Notes under the pieces: generated by a model
Databases searched by the model: none
What the model was told of the DNA's origin: nothing
What the model saw: the letters and a program-made list of their open reading frames with translations, nothing else
Program-made: the position numbers and the translations under genes
Assembly (NCBI GenBank): GCA_030625885.1
Contig: DAOUPZ010000019.1
Coordinates: forward strand, 1 to 64,000
Origin: Clostridia bacterium
GTDB lineage: Bacteria > Bacillota > DAOUPZ01
DNA length: 64,000 bases
Reading direction: 5' to 3'
Shown here: positions 34,869 through 43,441 of the stretch, one piece after another
Layout: each line of letters begins with the position of its first letter
Position numbering within the stretch: position 1 is the first letter of the stretch

Positions 34869-35494
34869 ACAAATCAGGTATAGATTATGCCTTGTATCTC
34901 GTAACGGATAGAAGCATATTGGCAGGAAGGGATTTTCTGAGTTGTATTGAAGAGGCTATCATAGGTGGGGTAACACTCGTACAGCTGAGAGAGAAAAATT
35001 TAGAAAGCGGAGATTTTTATAGGGCAGCCGCAGCAGTAAAAGCGTTAACAAAAAAGTATGACATTCCTTTAATCATCAATGATCGAATGGATATTATGCT
35101 GGCAATTGATGCTGATGGATTGCACATAGGACAAAAGGATCTGCCACTGGATATAGCGAGGAAAATGATCGGAGAAGATAAGATACTGGGATATTCCGTA
35201 TCTACCGTTGATGAGGCAATATATGGAGAAAAATATGCGGACTATTTGGGAGCAGGCGCTGTATTTCCCACGATGAGTAAATCGGATGTCGGCAGTCCAA
35301 TAGGTATTGAAGGCATAACGGAAATTAAAAAATCGGTTTCTATACCGGTTGTGGGTATTGGCGGCATTAACAAAGATAATATCAGGGATTTAAAAGAAGC
35401 GGAGATCGATGGTATTTCCCTTATATCTGCCATTTTAGGAACAGCAGATATTAAAGGAGCAGCTGAAAATTTACTTGGAATGTGGGCGCGTTAG
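34859..35494 (+). CDS. thiE: Thiamine phosphate synthase ThiE
   Basis: ThiE joins HMP-PP and THZ-P to thiamine phosphate. This 211-residue TIM-barrel protein has YLVTDRSI, GVTLVQLREKNL, LIINDRMDIMLAIDADGLHIGQ, LGYSVST, YLGAGAVFPTMSK and VVGIGGIN, all ThiE hallmarks. It overlaps thiM by 10 nt and its stop is followed at once by the next gene, so the operon is tightly coupled. Confidence 0.97.
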   Translation: MAINKSGIDYALYLVTDRSILAGRDFLSCIEEAIIGGVTLVQLREKNLESGDFYRAAAAVKALTKKYDIPLIINDRMDIMLAIDADGLHIGQKDLPLDIARKMIGEDKILGYSVSTVDEAIYGEKYADYLGAGAVFPTMSKSDVGSPIGIEGITEIKKSVSIPVVGIGGINKDNIRDLKEAEIDGISLISAILGTADIKGAAENLLGMWAR

Positions 35495-35495
35495 G

Positions 35496-36125
35496 ATGAA
35501 GAAAATATTTTTTATTGATTTTGATGGTACTATTACGTTAGAAGATTCTTGTTTTTTGATGGTAAAGCGTTTTTCCGGTTCAGGATGGGAAGAGATTAAT
35601 GAACTTTGGGAGAAAGGCGAATTAGGAACGGTTGAATGTGCTAATAGAACATTTCAACTCTTTGATGGCAATATGGAAGAACTGGTTCAATTTTTAAAAC
35701 AAGTACCCATTGATTCTTATTTTAAAGCGTTTATTAGTATAACTAGAAAGATGGGAGATGAAATTTACATATTAAGTGATGGTTATGATATCAATATCAA
35801 AACGATATTAGAAGAAAATGATATTGATGATGTTTTATTTTACTCTAATAAACTTTTGTATTCAGATGGTGTCTTTCAAATTGGATGTCCATACCATAAT
35901 CATCATTGCGGTAAATGTGGCAATTGCAAAACAACACTTCTCAAAAGACTGTGCAAAGAAGATGCACAAATCATTTATATTGGAGACGGCACGTCAGATC
36001 AATGTCCTGTAAAACATGCAGATGTTGTATTTGCGAAAAAGGGGTTGCTGACATATTGTCAGGAAAATGACATAAACGCCAAAGCATATGAAAGTTTTAG
36101 AGATATTCTAGATTGGTTAGAATAA
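35496..36125 (+). CDS. HAD-IB phosphatase, probable thiamine-pathway phosphatase
   Basis: This 209-residue haloacid-dehalogenase phosphatase has the nucleophile motif IDFDGTIT (first Asp catalytic), motif II ILSDGYD and motif III GDGTSDQCPVKHAD. It also has an insert with HHCGKCGNCK, which could bind zinc; this occurs in MtnX-like proteins. No methionine-salvage genes are nearby, and the operon lacks thiL. It follows thiE by 1 nt, so dephosphorylation of thiamine phosphate or another pathway phosphate is the best inference. MtnX activity is not excluded. Confidence 0.85.
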   Translation: MKKIFFIDFDGTITLEDSCFLMVKRFSGSGWEEINELWEKGELGTVECANRTFQLFDGNMEELVQFLKQVPIDSYFKAFISITRKMGDEIYILSDGYDINIKTILEENDIDDVLFYSNKLLYSDGVFQIGCPYHNHHCGKCGNCKTTLLKRLCKEDAQIIYIGDGTSDQCPVKHADVVFAKKGLLTYCQENDINAKAYESFRDILDWLE

Positions 36126-36172
36126 CACCACAATGTGATGTGAGGATTTTAACTTAAAAGGAGTGAATTAAT

Positions 36173-36463
36173 ATGGCGGGGATTAATGTTAGTTTACAGG
36201 TTATTCCGAGGGTAAAGGAAGAAAATGTTTATGAAGTGGTCGACAGAGTCATTGAATATATTGATTCCTGTGGTGTAAACTATGAAGTAGGACCAATGGA
36301 AACAACGATGGAAGGCGAGTTGGATGAATTATTAGACATTGTGAAGAAAGCACAAGAAATATGTGTTAATGAAGGCGCAACGCGAGTGATGTCCGTTGTC
36401 AAAATAGACTATAAACCAGAAGGCGTGACGATGAATGAAAAAGTGGGTAAGTATAGAGGATAA
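36173..36463 (+). CDS. MTH1187/YkoF-type thiamine-binding protein, 1
   Basis: This 96-residue protein of the MTH1187 (DUF77) family has a small ferredoxin-like fold that binds thiamine or its HMP part. The conserved blocks are INVSLQVIPRV, DRVIEYIDSCGVNYEVGPMETTMEG, and ATRVMSVVKIDYKPEG. It follows AAAGGAG. Its 3' end overlaps the permease gene by 29 nt, so the two are coupled. A related, more diverged protein is encoded at 38945-39217. Confidence 0.9.
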   Translation: MAGINVSLQVIPRVKEENVYEVVDRVIEYIDSCGVNYEVGPMETTMEGELDELLDIVKKAQEICVNEGATRVMSVVKIDYKPEGVTMNEKVGKYRG

Positions 36464-37190
36464 AATCATACCGGGTTTGTTTATAGTCCTATTGATTTTT
36501 ATATGGCAATTTGTAGTAGGGCAGGGATGGATCGAAAAATATATTTTACCTGCGCCTAGTGATATCGGATATACATTAATACAAATTATTCCTGAGATAA
36601 AAACGCATCTTTTTTACACGCTTGAAGAGGCGTTAATAGGATTATTTCTTGCTACATTTTTTGCCATTTTTTTAGCTGTTTTAATGGAAAATATTAAATT
36701 ATTAAAGAAAGTCGTTTATCCTCTGGTGATTGTTTCTCAGACGGTTCCAATTATTGTCTTAGCACCTTTGTTTGTTTTATGGTTTGGTTTTGGGTTGTTA
36801 CCTAAGATTATCATTGTTGTATTGGTTTGTTTTTTCCCCATTGTTATTAGTTTATTGGATGGTTTTGAATCAATAGATCCGGATATTTTAAACTTGCTAA
36901 AATCAATGGAGGCCAGTTCATTTCAGATATTTAAATTGGTTAAATTCCCGGCTGCAATGGCTCATTTTTTTTCAGGGTTAAGAATTGCAGCGACATATAG
37001 TATTATGGGTGCTATTATAGGGGAATGGGTCGGTGGAAGCAATGGTCTTGGCGTGTATATGATACGAGCCAAGCATTCATATGCATTGGATAAAGTTTTT
37101 GCAGTTGTCATTATTATTGTGATCCTAAGTATGATGATTTTTAAAATGATTGCTTTATTGCAATATCTTTTGATGCCGTGGGATCGGTAA
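36435..37190 (+). CDS. thiX: ABC transporter permease ThiX (thiamine precursor uptake)
   Basis: This 251-residue ABC permease of the SsuC/TauC type has about six membrane helices and the conserved EAA-loop region (LLKSMEASSFQIFKLVKFPAA) that contacts the ATPase. It sits between an MTH1187 protein and a ThiY-like lipoprotein. This matches ThiXYZ transporters, which import formylaminopyrimidine or another HMP precursor. No ATPase gene (ThiZ) is present in the operon. The ATG at 36435 lies inside the previous gene. Confidence 0.9.
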   Translation: MKKWVSIEDKIIPGLFIVLLIFIWQFVVGQGWIEKYILPAPSDIGYTLIQIIPEIKTHLFYTLEEALIGLFLATFFAIFLAVLMENIKLLKKVVYPLVIVSQTVPIIVLAPLFVLWFGFGLLPKIIIVVLVCFFPIVISLLDGFESIDPDILNLLKSMEASSFQIFKLVKFPAAMAHFFSGLRIAATYSIMGAIIGEWVGGSNGLGVYMIRAKHSYALDKVFAVVIIIVILSMMIFKMIALLQYLLMPWDR

Positions 37191-37227
37191 TTAAGTGTCT
37201 AAATAAAAACAAATAGGAGGCTATAAA

Positions 37228-38238
37228 ATGTTTAAAAAAATAATTGTATTATTATTTGCTGTTATTTTAATGATGAGTTTAACCGCTGGGTGTGCAAAAA
37301 ATGAACAAGCTGCTCCTGCGGGTGAAAATTTGAAAAAAGTGAAGCTGCTATTAGACTGGGTTCCTAATACCAATCATACAGGATTGTATGCAGCGAAAGA
37401 TAAAGGATACTTTAAAGAAGTTGGATTGGATGTTGAGATTATTCAGCCATCAGAAGGCGGCAGTGCTGATCTTATCGCTGCCGGTCAAGGTGATTTTGGG
37501 ATTAGTTATCAGGAACAGGTGACCTATGCCCGGACTTCAAAAAATCCGCTTCCCGTAAAAGCGATTGCTGCCATTATCCAACATAATACATCTGGGTTTG
37601 CTTCACCTGTTGCAAAAAATATAAAATCGGCAAAAGATTTTGAAGGTAAAAGATATGGGGGTTGGGGTTCTCCTGTAGAGGAAGCCATGTTAAAAGCATT
37701 AATGCAAAAAGAAGGTGCAGATTTTTCTAAGCTGGAAAGGGTTAATATTGGTGCGGCTGACTTTTTTACCAGTGTACAAAAAGATGTTGATTTTACCTGG
37801 ATTTACTATGGATGGGATGGGGTTGCGGCTCAACATCGGAATTTTCCCATTAATTTCATGAAGCTGCAGGATTTAGATGCTGATTTGGACTTCTATACAC
37901 CTGTGATCATTGCCAGTGAAGATTTGTTAAATAAAGAGCCTGAACTTACTAAGCAATTCTTAAAAGCCGTAACGAAAGGATATGAATTTGCAATAACACA
38001 TCCTGAAGACGCGGTGAAATCTTTGCTGAAAGAGGTGCCGGAGATCGACGAACAAATGGCTGTAGCCAGTCAAAAATATTTAGCTGAGGAATATCAGGCA
38101 GATGCCGGCAGATGGGGTGAAATGGAGGAAGAAATGTGGGCAAACTATGGTCAATGGATGTATGAGCAGGGCTTACTTGAAAATAAATTAGACGCAAAAA
38201 CGGCTTTTAGCAATGCGTATCTACCGGAAACAAAATAA
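37228..38238 (+). CDS. thiY: ThiY-like substrate-binding lipoprotein (NMT1/THI5 family)
   Basis: This 336-residue secreted protein has a lipobox (LTAGC, Cys22), so it should be anchored to the membrane. It is an NMT1/THI5-fold binding protein with VKLLLDWVPNTNHTGLYAAKDKGYF, a family signature, and GDFGISYQEQ. In the thiamine operon it most likely binds a pyrimidine precursor such as formylaminopyrimidine. It is followed by a methyltransferase gene. Confidence 0.92.
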   Translation: MFKKIIVLLFAVILMMSLTAGCAKNEQAAPAGENLKKVKLLLDWVPNTNHTGLYAAKDKGYFKEVGLDVEIIQPSEGGSADLIAAGQGDFGISYQEQVTYARTSKNPLPVKAIAAIIQHNTSGFASPVAKNIKSAKDFEGKRYGGWGSPVEEAMLKALMQKEGADFSKLERVNIGAADFFTSVQKDVDFTWIYYGWDGVAAQHRNFPINFMKLQDLDADLDFYTPVIIASEDLLNKEPELTKQFLKAVTKGYEFAITHPEDAVKSLLKEVPEIDEQMAVASQKYLAEEYQADAGRWGEMEEEMWANYGQWMYEQGLLENKLDAKTAFSNAYLPETK

Positions 38239-38294
38239 AAAATTAGAAATTTATCAATCATGAAGAATATACTTTAAGGAAAAGAGGGATATGC

Positions 38295-38966
38295 ATGGAG
38301 ATATTTGATAAAGAGGCATCTTCCTATGACCAGTGGTATCAAACCAAAATGGGGGATTTTATCGATCAGGTTGAAACCGGCTTAGCGTTTAATTTGTTCA
38401 GCGTTAAAAAAGGGATGAAAGTTTTAGATATTGGTTGTGGAACCGGGAATTTTAGCATGAAACTGGCTCAAAAGGGGTGCAAGGTAACAGGGGTTGATAT
38501 TTCTGAAGATATGCTCAGTGTAGCTAGAGAAAAAGCAAAAGAAAGCGGATTAGATATTGAATATTACCCTGTGGATGTATATGATTTAAAGTTTAAGGAT
38601 GAATGCTTTGATGCTATATTTTCTATGGCAGCGTTTGAATTTATTAAAGAACCCCAAAAAGCCATGGATGAAATTTTCCGTGTTGCGAAGAAAGGTTCTG
38701 AAATTTTAATTGGAACCATTAATAAGGATAGTCAATGGGGAGAACTTTATCTCAGCGAATCATTTCAAGAAAACAGTGTCTTTAAGTATGCTGATTTCAA
38801 AACATTAGATCATTTCAGAAGTTTAAAAGATGACAATCTGATGGATACAGGAGAGTGCTTATTTATTTCTCCTGATGCCAAAGAACAAGATATTGATATG
38901 GAAAACGAGAGGGTGCTTTCTAATAGTAATAGAGGTGGATTTATATGTGCCCTATGGAAAAAATAG
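38295..38966 (+). CDS. Class I SAM-dependent methyltransferase
   Basis: This 223-residue methyltransferase of the UbiE/type-11 kind has motif I VLDIGCGTGNFSMKLA near residues 45-60, then VTGVDISEDML and FDAIFSMAAFEF. It starts MEIFDKEASSYDQWYQTKMG, a common N-terminus. It follows thiY by 56 nt and overlaps the next gene, so it belongs to the TPP-controlled operon. A role in thiamine transport or salvage is not known for such proteins; the substrate is unknown. Confidence 0.88.
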   Translation: MEIFDKEASSYDQWYQTKMGDFIDQVETGLAFNLFSVKKGMKVLDIGCGTGNFSMKLAQKGCKVTGVDISEDMLSVAREKAKESGLDIEYYPVDVYDLKFKDECFDAIFSMAAFEFIKEPQKAMDEIFRVAKKGSEILIGTINKDSQWGELYLSESFQENSVFKYADFKTLDHFRSLKDDNLMDTGECLFISPDAKEQDIDMENERVLSNSNRGGFICALWKK

Positions 38967-39217
38967 TTTCCTGTCAAATATCATTTATCCCAGTTAACAG
39001 TGATGATTATATAGAAGATATTAATAAGGTATTGAGTATCATAAAAGACTATCAATTAGAATACTATATTGGCATGCTATCGACGACTATAAGAGGGAAT
39101 AAGAATATGGTATTTGATTTAATAAAGCAGATTTATGAAACAATGGATTCGATTTGCAGTTTTACAATGGATATTAAACTTTCCAATGTTTGTGGGTGTA
39201 CTCAAAAAAATTCATAG
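38945..39217 (+). CDS. MTH1187/YkoF-like protein, 2 (diverged)
   Basis: This 90-residue protein resembles a YkoF/MTH1187 domain. It has VSCQISFIPVNSDDYIEDINKVLSII, then YYIGMLSTTIRGNKNMVFDLIKQIYETMD, and ends CGCTQ. It is shorter and more diverged than the copy at 36173. The ATG at 38945 follows AGAGGTGG and overlaps the methyltransferase by 22 nt. It may be a second thiamine/HMP-binding subunit of the transporter. It is the last gene before an HcpR-like operator. Confidence 0.7.
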   Translation: MCPMEKIVSCQISFIPVNSDDYIEDINKVLSIIKDYQLEYYIGMLSTTIRGNKNMVFDLIKQIYETMDSICSFTMDIKLSNVCGCTQKNS

Positions 39218-39230
39218 AGAAATAAAAAAT

Positions 39231-39248
39231 ATGTAACTAATGTTACGT
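39231..39248 (+). promoter_or_regulatory. HcpR-like Crp/Fnr operator before cupin-hcp
   Basis: ATGTAACTAATGTTACGT contains GTAAC-N4-GTTAC, the palindrome recalled for HcpR (a Crp/Fnr regulator of hcp) in Clostridia. It lies about 55 nt before the cupin gene; a Crp/Fnr gene is at 42674-43351. Confidence 0.75.
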
Positions 39249-39300
39249 ATTTTTTTTATGCTTCAAGTTATAATAACCATAAAGAAAGGAGGTATACACA

Positions 39301-39621
39301 TTGATTGAAAAAATTTATAAATTTACGGATGAAAAAAATGTAGAGAAAATTGTGGATGATGAGCATGTGGCGTTGAATCATATGGTACTTCGTAAGGGAG
39401 AAGGATTACCGGAGCATTATTCTAATTCTAATGTTTATATGATTATTACGGGAGGGACGATGTCCATCAAATTAGACGATCAGGATGCTCAAGCGTACGT
39501 TGCAGGAACCATCATCAATATTCCCTATCATATAAAAATGAATGTCATTAATAATTATGAAACTGTTTTAGAGTTCTTTGTGGTTAAAGCACCTAACCCG
39601 AGAAATTATGTAGCAGAATAG
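39301..39621 (+). CDS. Cupin-domain protein
   Basis: This 106-residue single-domain cupin has HMVLRKGEGLPEHYSNSNVYMII, GTMSIKLDDQ, and FVVKAPNPRNY as beta-barrel strands. Of the usual metal-binding motif GX5HXH, only a partial set is seen (LPEHYSNSN), so metal binding is uncertain. TTG at 39301 is the start after AAAGGAGG. It lies just after the HcpR-like operator and 46 nt before hcp, so it is probably part of the nitrosative-stress operon. Confidence 0.85.
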   Translation: MIEKIYKFTDEKNVEKIVDDEHVALNHMVLRKGEGLPEHYSNSNVYMIITGGTMSIKLDDQDAQAYVAGTIINIPYHIKMNVINNYETVLEFFVVKAPNPRNYVAE

Positions 39622-39667
39622 TATCATTTCTACAAATATATTATAAATGAGGATGGAGGTTTTAAAG

Positions 39668-41314
39668 ATGGGTATGTTTTGTTATCAATGTCAAGAAGCG
39701 GCAAAAGGAACGGGTTGTACAAAGATCGGTGTATGTGGAAAAAAGGAAGATGTTGCGAATCTACAGGACTTATTAATTTACACGCTGAAAGGGATTTCTA
39801 TTTTTAACTTAAGAGCAAAAGAATTGGGTGTAACCAATGAAGCAATCGATCATTTTATTATGGAAAGCCTTTTTACAACGATTACAAATGCTAATTTTGA
39901 CCGTTCTATTTTTGTAAACCGGATTCAGGAAGGATTAAAACTAAGAGATGAAGCTCGGGATGCTTTAATTAACGCGGGAGGAAAAGTTGATGATATCGTT
40001 CATGATGCAGCACTTTGGACATTAGAACCAGCAGATTTTGATCAAAAAGCAACTGATGTGGGTGTCCTAAGAACTGAGAATGAAGATGTTCGTTCACTGC
40101 GAGAATTAGTGATTTATGGTCTTAAAGGAATGGCGGCTTATGCAGAGCATGCCTGTAATTTAGGCTATGAGGAAAATGACATTTATGACTTTATGCAAAA
40201 AGCATTAGCTGCTACAACGGATGATACTTTAACGGCTGATGAATTAGTAGCTCTAGTACTCGAGTGTGGTAAATATGGTGTTGATGTGATGTCCTTATTG
40301 GACAAAGCCAATACGTCTACCTATGGCAGCCCTGAAATTACCAAAGTTAATATTGGCGTTCGTAATCATCCGGGTATTTTAATAAGTGGGCATGATTTAA
40401 AAGATATGGAAGAATTATTAAAGCAAACAGAGGGTACAGGTGTGGATGTTTATACCCACAGTGAAATGCTCCCGGCTCATTATTATCCGGCGTTTAAAAA
40501 GTATGATCACTTTGTTGGCAATTACGGGAATGCATGGTGGAAACAGGACAAAGAATTCACTTCTTTTAATGGCCCAATTTTGATGACTACGAATTGTATT
40601 ATTCCGCCGCGTGATGATTATAAAGATCGTATCTATACAACGGGCAGCGCTGGGTTTGAAGGGGTTAAGCATATTCCGGATCGCAGGGACGGGCAACCGA
40701 AAGATTTTTCCCAAATTATTGCGCAAGCTAAACAATGTGAGCCACCGGTAGAAATTGAAAAAGGAGAAATTGTGGGTGGATTTGCTCATAATCAGGTTTT
40801 AAGCTTAGCGGACAAAGTAGTGGAAGGGGTTAAATCTGGAGCTATTAAACGTTTCTTTGTGATGGCTGGATGTGATGGTCGAATGAAGTCTCGGGAATAC
40901 TATACAGAATTTGCCAATCAATTACCACAGGATATGATTATATTAACAGCAGGTTGTGCTAAATATCGTTATAACAAATTAGATCTAGGTGATATTGGCG
41001 GTATTCCCCGTGTATTGGATGCGGGACAATGTAACGACTCTTATTCACTGGCTGTGATTGCGATGAAGTTAAAAGAAGTTTTTGAATTGGAAGATATTAA
41101 TGATTTGCCTATTTCTTATAATATTGCGTGGTATGAGCAAAAAGCAGTGATTGTGCTGTTAGCACTTTTGTACCTGGGTGTTAAAAATATTCACTTAGGA
41201 CCGACATTGCCTGCTTTCTTATCCCCTAATGTGGTTAATGTTCTCGTTGAGAACTTTGGCATTGGCGGTATTACGAATGTAGAAGATGATATTACAATGT
41301 TCATGGAAGGCTAG
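39668..41314 (+). CDS. hcp: Hydroxylamine reductase / hybrid cluster protein
   Basis: Hcp reduces nitric oxide or hydroxylamine and protects against nitrosative stress. This 548-residue protein has the N-terminal cysteine motif [19 protein letters not shown] (CxxC-x8-CxxxxxC). The hybrid-cluster ligands appear in the C-terminal half ([62 protein letters not shown]). The ATG at 39668 lies after a GGAGG site; earlier in-frame ATGs (39647, 39653) precede that site. It shares the HcpR-like operator with the cupin gene. Confidence 0.96.
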   Translation: MGMFCYQCQEAAKGTGCTKIGVCGKKEDVANLQDLLIYTLKGISIFNLRAKELGVTNEAIDHFIMESLFTTITNANFDRSIFVNRIQEGLKLRDEARDALINAGGKVDDIVHDAALWTLEPADFDQKATDVGVLRTENEDVRSLRELVIYGLKGMAAYAEHACNLGYEENDIYDFMQKALAATTDDTLTADELVALVLECGKYGVDVMSLLDKANTSTYGSPEITKVNIGVRNHPGILISGHDLKDMEELLKQTEGTGVDVYTHSEMLPAHYYPAFKKYDHFVGNYGNAWWKQDKEFTSFNGPILMTTNCIIPPRDDYKDRIYTTGSAGFEGVKHIPDRRDGQPKDFSQIIAQAKQCEPPVEIEKGEIVGGFAHNQVLSLADKVVEGVKSGAIKRFFVMAGCDGRMKSREYYTEFANQLPQDMIILTAGCAKYRYNKLDLGDIGGIPRVLDAGQCNDSYSLAVIAMKLKEVFELEDINDLPISYNIAWYEQKAVIVLLALLYLGVKNIHLGPTLPAFLSPNVVNVLVENFGIGGITNVEDDITMFMEG

Positions 41315-41347
41315 TGATACTAAAACAGTATAGTTTGTAAGATGATA

Positions 41348-41387
41348 AAAGGGATAATGAATGAGAATGCCATTATCCCTTTTTTTA
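41348..41387 (+). terminator. Terminator after hcp
   Basis: AAAGGGATAATG pairs with CATTATCCCTTT, followed by more Ts. Confidence 0.88.
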
Positions 41388-41483
41388 TAAAATAAAGGTA
41401 GAAAGAACTAACCTTTTTATCGTGTGATTTCAGATGAAATCAGTCAATAATTGTGTTTGATATAATGAAAGGTGTGTTGTGGT

Positions 41484-41960
41484 ATGGATACTATTGTGTT
41501 AATTGCCATAACTATTTTGGCTTTTACGATCGCTTTTGTCAAGGATAAGTCTAAGACAAAGAAAAGCATGGAAGTTGCCAAAAAAATGTTTCAAAATACA
41601 TTTTTAGAGGTTTTAACAATTATGGCTTTGGTGGCACTTTTTTTATCCTGGATTCCAGCGTCAGTTATCAAAAACATGTTGGGAAACGCCAATGAGATGT
41701 TAAGCATTGTGTTAGGGGTAGCCATTGGAACCATCACCATCATTCCAGCCTTTGTGGCTTTTCCTTTGGCAGGTTCGTTATTAGAAAGTGGTGCGCATTT
41801 AAGAGCTATTGCGGCTTTTATAACGACGTTGACTATGGTTGGTTTTGCGACCATGCCGATTGAAATTAAATACTTTGGCAGAAAATTTACTTTTGTGCGT
41901 AATGGGATCAGTATATTAGCGGCATTGTTGATTGCATTAGGAATGGGGTTGATCCTATGA
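41484..41960 (+). CDS. Permease (DUF318/ArsP-type), first half
   Basis: This 158-residue membrane protein has about four membrane helices. It matches one half of a PF03773-type permease, with the re-entrant-like block TIIPAFVAFPLAGSLLESGAHLRA and the end VGFATMPIEIKYFGRKFT. The ATG at 41484 follows AAAGGTG. It overlaps the next gene by 4 nt (ATGA); that protein repeats the same pattern. The two probably form one heterodimeric permease. The substrate (metal ion, arsenical or other) cannot be told. Confidence 0.8.
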   Translation: MDTIVLIAITILAFTIAFVKDKSKTKKSMEVAKKMFQNTFLEVLTIMALVALFLSWIPASVIKNMLGNANEMLSIVLGVAIGTITIIPAFVAFPLAGSLLESGAHLRAIAAFITTLTMVGFATMPIEIKYFGRKFTFVRNGISILAALLIALGMGLIL

Positions 41961-42682
41961 GTTATGTAGAGAAAATTAAAAAATATAAACTACAAATAAT
42001 AACGGCAGTCCTTTACTTGATAACGGTAGTTTACAAACAGGAAATGGCGCTATATGCGGCTCAGATAACATTTGGTTATCTTAAAGAGATGATTCAGATT
42101 CTCCCTGCTGTATTTATAATTTCTGGATTGATTACAATTTGGGTTCCTAAAGAAGTGGTTATGAAAAATTTTGGTAAAGAATCTGGGTTCAAAGGAAAAA
42201 CTTTTTCAATTTTAATGGGTTCTGTTTCAGCGGGTCCAATTTATGCTGCATTTCCTGTTGCCTTTTCACTTTTATCCAAAGGGGCGAGCATTTCTAATGT
42301 TGTGGTTATTATCAGTGCCTGGGCTGTTGTAAAAATACCTATGCTTTTGGTTGAAGCAAAATTTTTAAGCCTTAATTTCATGATGGTTAGAGCCTTATTC
42401 ACAATACCAGCTATTTTATTAGTGGGTTATATAACAGGTCGATTGGTAAAAGAAGAAGACGTGATGGCAAATAAAGATGAATCTGATTTTCGGAAAAATA
42501 TAATTATTCAAATAGAAAGTGTATTACCCCATTATGATTGTGGCGGTTGCGGTTACAAAAATTGCCGCCGTTATGCTGAAGATATTGTTGCCGGCAAAAG
42601 TGATATTGATCAATGTTCCGTTGGTGGTGAAGAGGTTCAAGAAAGAATCCAAGAAATTCTTCGGCCAATAAGTTTAGAATAG
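41957..42682 (+). CDS. Permease second half fused to an Fe-S domain
   Basis: This 241-residue protein has about four to five membrane helices with AGPIYAAFPVAFSLLSKGASIS and VKIPMLLVEAKFLSLNFM, parallel to the half encoded just upstream. A soluble tail (about 175-241) holds a [4Fe-4S] motif DCGGCGYKNCRRYAEDIVAG...QC, as in RnfB and corrinoid Fe-S proteins (PF04060). The fusion of a permease to a redox cluster suggests redox control or electron-coupled transport. Its 3' end overlaps the convergent Crp/Fnr gene by 9 nt. Confidence 0.85.
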   Translation: MSYVEKIKKYKLQIITAVLYLITVVYKQEMALYAAQITFGYLKEMIQILPAVFIISGLITIWVPKEVVMKNFGKESGFKGKTFSILMGSVSAGPIYAAFPVAFSLLSKGASISNVVVIISAWAVVKIPMLLVEAKFLSLNFMMVRALFTIPAILLVGYITGRLVKEEDVMANKDESDFRKNIIIQIESVLPHYDCGGCGYKNCRRYAEDIVAGKSDIDQCSVGGEEVQERIQEILRPISLE

Positions 42683-43351
42683 CACGTCTTCCAGACGCTC
42701 TAAATCCTTGATTTCTATTGTTTTTTTAGCAAAATCAATTAAACCATCATTTTTCATATTGATCAGCTCTCGTGATAATGAAGGTCGGGTGGTGCCAAAT
42801 TGCTCGGCCATTTCCTTACGCGAAAAGGGAATGTGAAGAATCAAGTTGTTTTGTCGTGTATATTCATCAAGTAAATAACTGACAATTTTCTCTCTTATGG
42901 TCTGATAAGAGAGATTTCTTAATTTAGCATTGAGAAAGAGTATCTTATTAGAAAGCAATCCCATGAAATTGTTGAGAAAAACAGTATGTGTACGGCAAAG
43001 GTTAATAATATCAGGTTTAGAGATAAATAGAACTTTGGAATCATCAGTGGAAATAACGGTTGAGGGATAGGTCTTCATTTCCGAAAAGATAATCACTTCA
43101 CCAAAGAGTTTTCCTCTTTTCATGCGTGTAACGGTAATGGTTTTACCGGAAGGATAATTTTTTTGAATTTCAACTGTTCCTTCCAAAATAATACCGATAT
43201 GAGATATTTGATCTCCTTCTATAGCAATAATTTCATCTTTGGCAAAATCGGTAATTTTATAGCGGGTTTCAATTAGCATGTTGGTAATATCTTTTTCTGT
43301 GAAATCTTTAAATAAGCAGCTTGTTTGTAATGATTTTTTTAAATTATACAT
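42674..43351 (-). CDS. Crp/Fnr family regulator, HcpR-like
   Basis: This regulator of about 225 residues has an N-terminal cyclic-nucleotide-type beta-barrel (about 20-130: GDQISHIGIILEGTVEIQ, RGKLFGEVIIF). The C-terminal winged helix has a SRKEMAEQFGTTRPSLSRELINM recognition region. It lacks the four-cysteine FNR iron-sulfur motif at its N-terminus; HcpR proteins may use heme instead. The ATG at 43351 follows AGAGGTG. Its closeness to hcp and a GTAAC-N4-GTTAC operator makes HcpR the best assignment. Confidence 0.85.
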   Translation of the reverse strand: MYNLKKSLQTSCLFKDFTEKDITNMLIETRYKITDFAKDEIIAIEGDQISHIGIILEGTVEIQKNYPSGKTITVTRMKRGKLFGEVIIFSEMKTYPSTVISTDDSKVLFISKPDIINLCRTHTVFLNNFMGLLSNKILFLNAKLRNLSYQTIREKIVSYLLDEYTRQNNLILHIPFSRKEMAEQFGTTRPSLSRELINMKNDGLIDFAKKTIEIKDLERLEDVLF

Positions 43352-43441
43352 TTTCTCACCTCTAATTTTGGTAATTTTACACAATATATATTATAATATA
43401 TATTAAAACAAAATGTTTTTAAAGATTAAGGAGGTAAGCGT

